Assembly: GCA_025451715.1 (NCBI GenBank)
Contig: JANWJY010000023.1
Span: 1-15,909, forward strand
Direction of reading: 5' to 3'
From: Fimbriimonadaceae bacterium
Lineage (GTDB): Bacteria; Armatimonadota; Fimbriimonadia; Fimbriimonadales; Fimbriimonadaceae
Length of the DNA stretch: 15,909 nucleotides
Shown here: one piece after another, positions 15,348 through 15,909 of the stretch
Layout: each line of letters begins with the position of its first letter
Position numbering within the stretch: position 1 is the stretch's first letter
The notes under the pieces: generated by a model
Seen by the model: only the letters and a program-made list of their open reading frames with translations
What the model was told of the DNA's origin: nothing
The model's database searches: none
Translations under genes and position numbers: made by a program

Positions 15348-15909
15348 ATGGCCCTCGCCGCGCTCCTTCTCGCCGCCACCCTCCAACAATCGACGGACCT
15401 CCGCGGCGGGTACGACGTCGACACCTACCGCCTCGATCTCGTGGTCGACCCCGAAACCAGCACACTAACCGGCACCGTCGCAGTCGTCGCGAAGGTCACA
15501 GCGGGCCCCCTCGCATCGTTCGAACTCGACCTCCAAGACGGACGCCGCGTGACTGGAGCGAGGCAGGTCACGCAGACCGTCACGCCAACAAGCCCGCTGA
15601 GCGGCACGACGCTCGCCTTCACCCACACGAATAGCCGTATCCGTATCGCCCTTTCAAAGCCTGCTCAGACTGGCGAAGAGCTCCGAATCGCGGTCGACTA
15701 CGAGGCGAAGCCTGGCCCAAGCGAGAGAGGACTGAGGTTCGGCAAGACTCCCGACGGCAAACCCTGGATCAGCACGAGCTGCCAAGTCGCCGGCGCCCAC
15801 TCCTGGTGGCCGTGCAAGGGCGAGAACGAACACCCGGAGGACAAGTTCGCGCACCTCTACATGAACGTCACCGTCCCCAAGGGCCTCTTCGCGGTCTGCA
15901 ACGGGAAGC
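15348..15909 (+). CDS. M1 family metallo-aminopeptidase, N-terminal domain (truncated by window end)
   Basis: The 187 visible residues are a short signal-like hydrophobic start (MALAALLLAATLQQS) followed by the N-terminal beta-sandwich domain of M1 (gluzincin) aminopeptidases. YDVDTYRLDLVVDPET (residues 22-37) is the usual first strand pair, and HSWWPCKGENEHPEDKFAHL (151-170) is the conserved segment that closes the domain before the catalytic part. The GAMEN exopeptidase motif and the HExxH zinc site would lie downstream of position 15909, so catalytic competence cannot be checked. The signal-like start suggests a periplasmic or exported enzyme. ATG at 15348 is preceded at 6 nt by TAGAAT; an out-of-frame ATG at 15343 is ignored. 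Confidence 0.9.
   Translation, partial: MALAALLLAATLQQSTDLRGGYDVDTYRLDLVVDPETSTLTGTVAVVAKVTAGPLASFELDLQDGRRVTGARQVTQTVTPTSPLSGTTLAFTHTNSRIRIALSKPAQTGEELRIAVDYEAKPGPSERGLRFGKTPDGKPWISTSCQVAGAHSWWPCKGENEHPEDKFAHLYMNVTVPKGLFAVCNGK

Overview
The window looks like a stretch of ordinary chromosome from a free-living, GC-rich bacterium (roughly 60% G+C by eye). The mix is a house-keeping repair gene (uvrB), secreted carbohydrate-active proteins (a GH127-type enzyme and a TIM-barrel glycoside-hydrolase-like protein), a TMTC-like membrane mannosyltransferase with TPRs, an M1 peptidase, and many start codons preceded at 6-9 nt by a -10-like hexamer. This would fit an Armatimonadota/Fimbriimonadia-type organism, but that placement is an inference from gene content and style and was not tested. 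I see no phage, insertion sequence, CRISPR array, rRNA or tRNA gene.

Layout. 1-1648 (-) is the N-terminal ~80% of uvrB, cut by the window edge. 1692-4046 (-) is a secreted GH127/DUF1680 protein. 4148-4498 (+) is a small VOC/glyoxalase-fold protein that converges on 4495-6345 (-), a TMTC-like glycosyltransferase with C-terminal TPRs; their stop codons share one CTAG. Divergent from that is 6413-7693 (+), a DAACS-family symporter with an abnormal TM7 motif. It overlaps by 59 bp the convergent DUF1801 gene 7635-8015 (-), which lies directly downstream of 8028-8516 (-), a helix-turn-helix-like/coiled-coil/two-TM protein with a consensus sigma-70 promoter and a leader of about 125 nt. 8517-9058 is the only long non-coding stretch. 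9059-9418 (+) encodes a 119-residue histone-H1-like protein built from only seven amino acids, followed by a hairpin and the convergent 5-methylcytosine DNA methyltransferase 9473-10609 (-). 10740-11189 (+) is a stand-alone cyclic-nucleotide-binding domain. It ends in another CTAG shared with 11186-11872 (-), a secreted repeat protein of unknown role. The right end is a run of + strand genes: 11982-13742 (secreted GHL10-like TIM barrel), 13788-14348 (six-TM protein), 14402-15226 (SAM methyltransferase, then a good intrinsic terminator), and 15348-end (M1 aminopeptidase, N-terminal part).

How it works together. There is no single operon or defence island. Most genes appear to be individually promoted, with short or absent leaders. 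The cross-cutting signals worth attention are the two start classes (a -10 hexamer 6-9 nt from the start versus Shine-Dalgarno starts), the repeated 4-bp CTAG overlaps at convergent gene ends, the altered cation-site motif of the symporter, and the two unusual proteins at 8028-8516 and 9059-9418. I did not find a convincing, entirely new multi-gene system.
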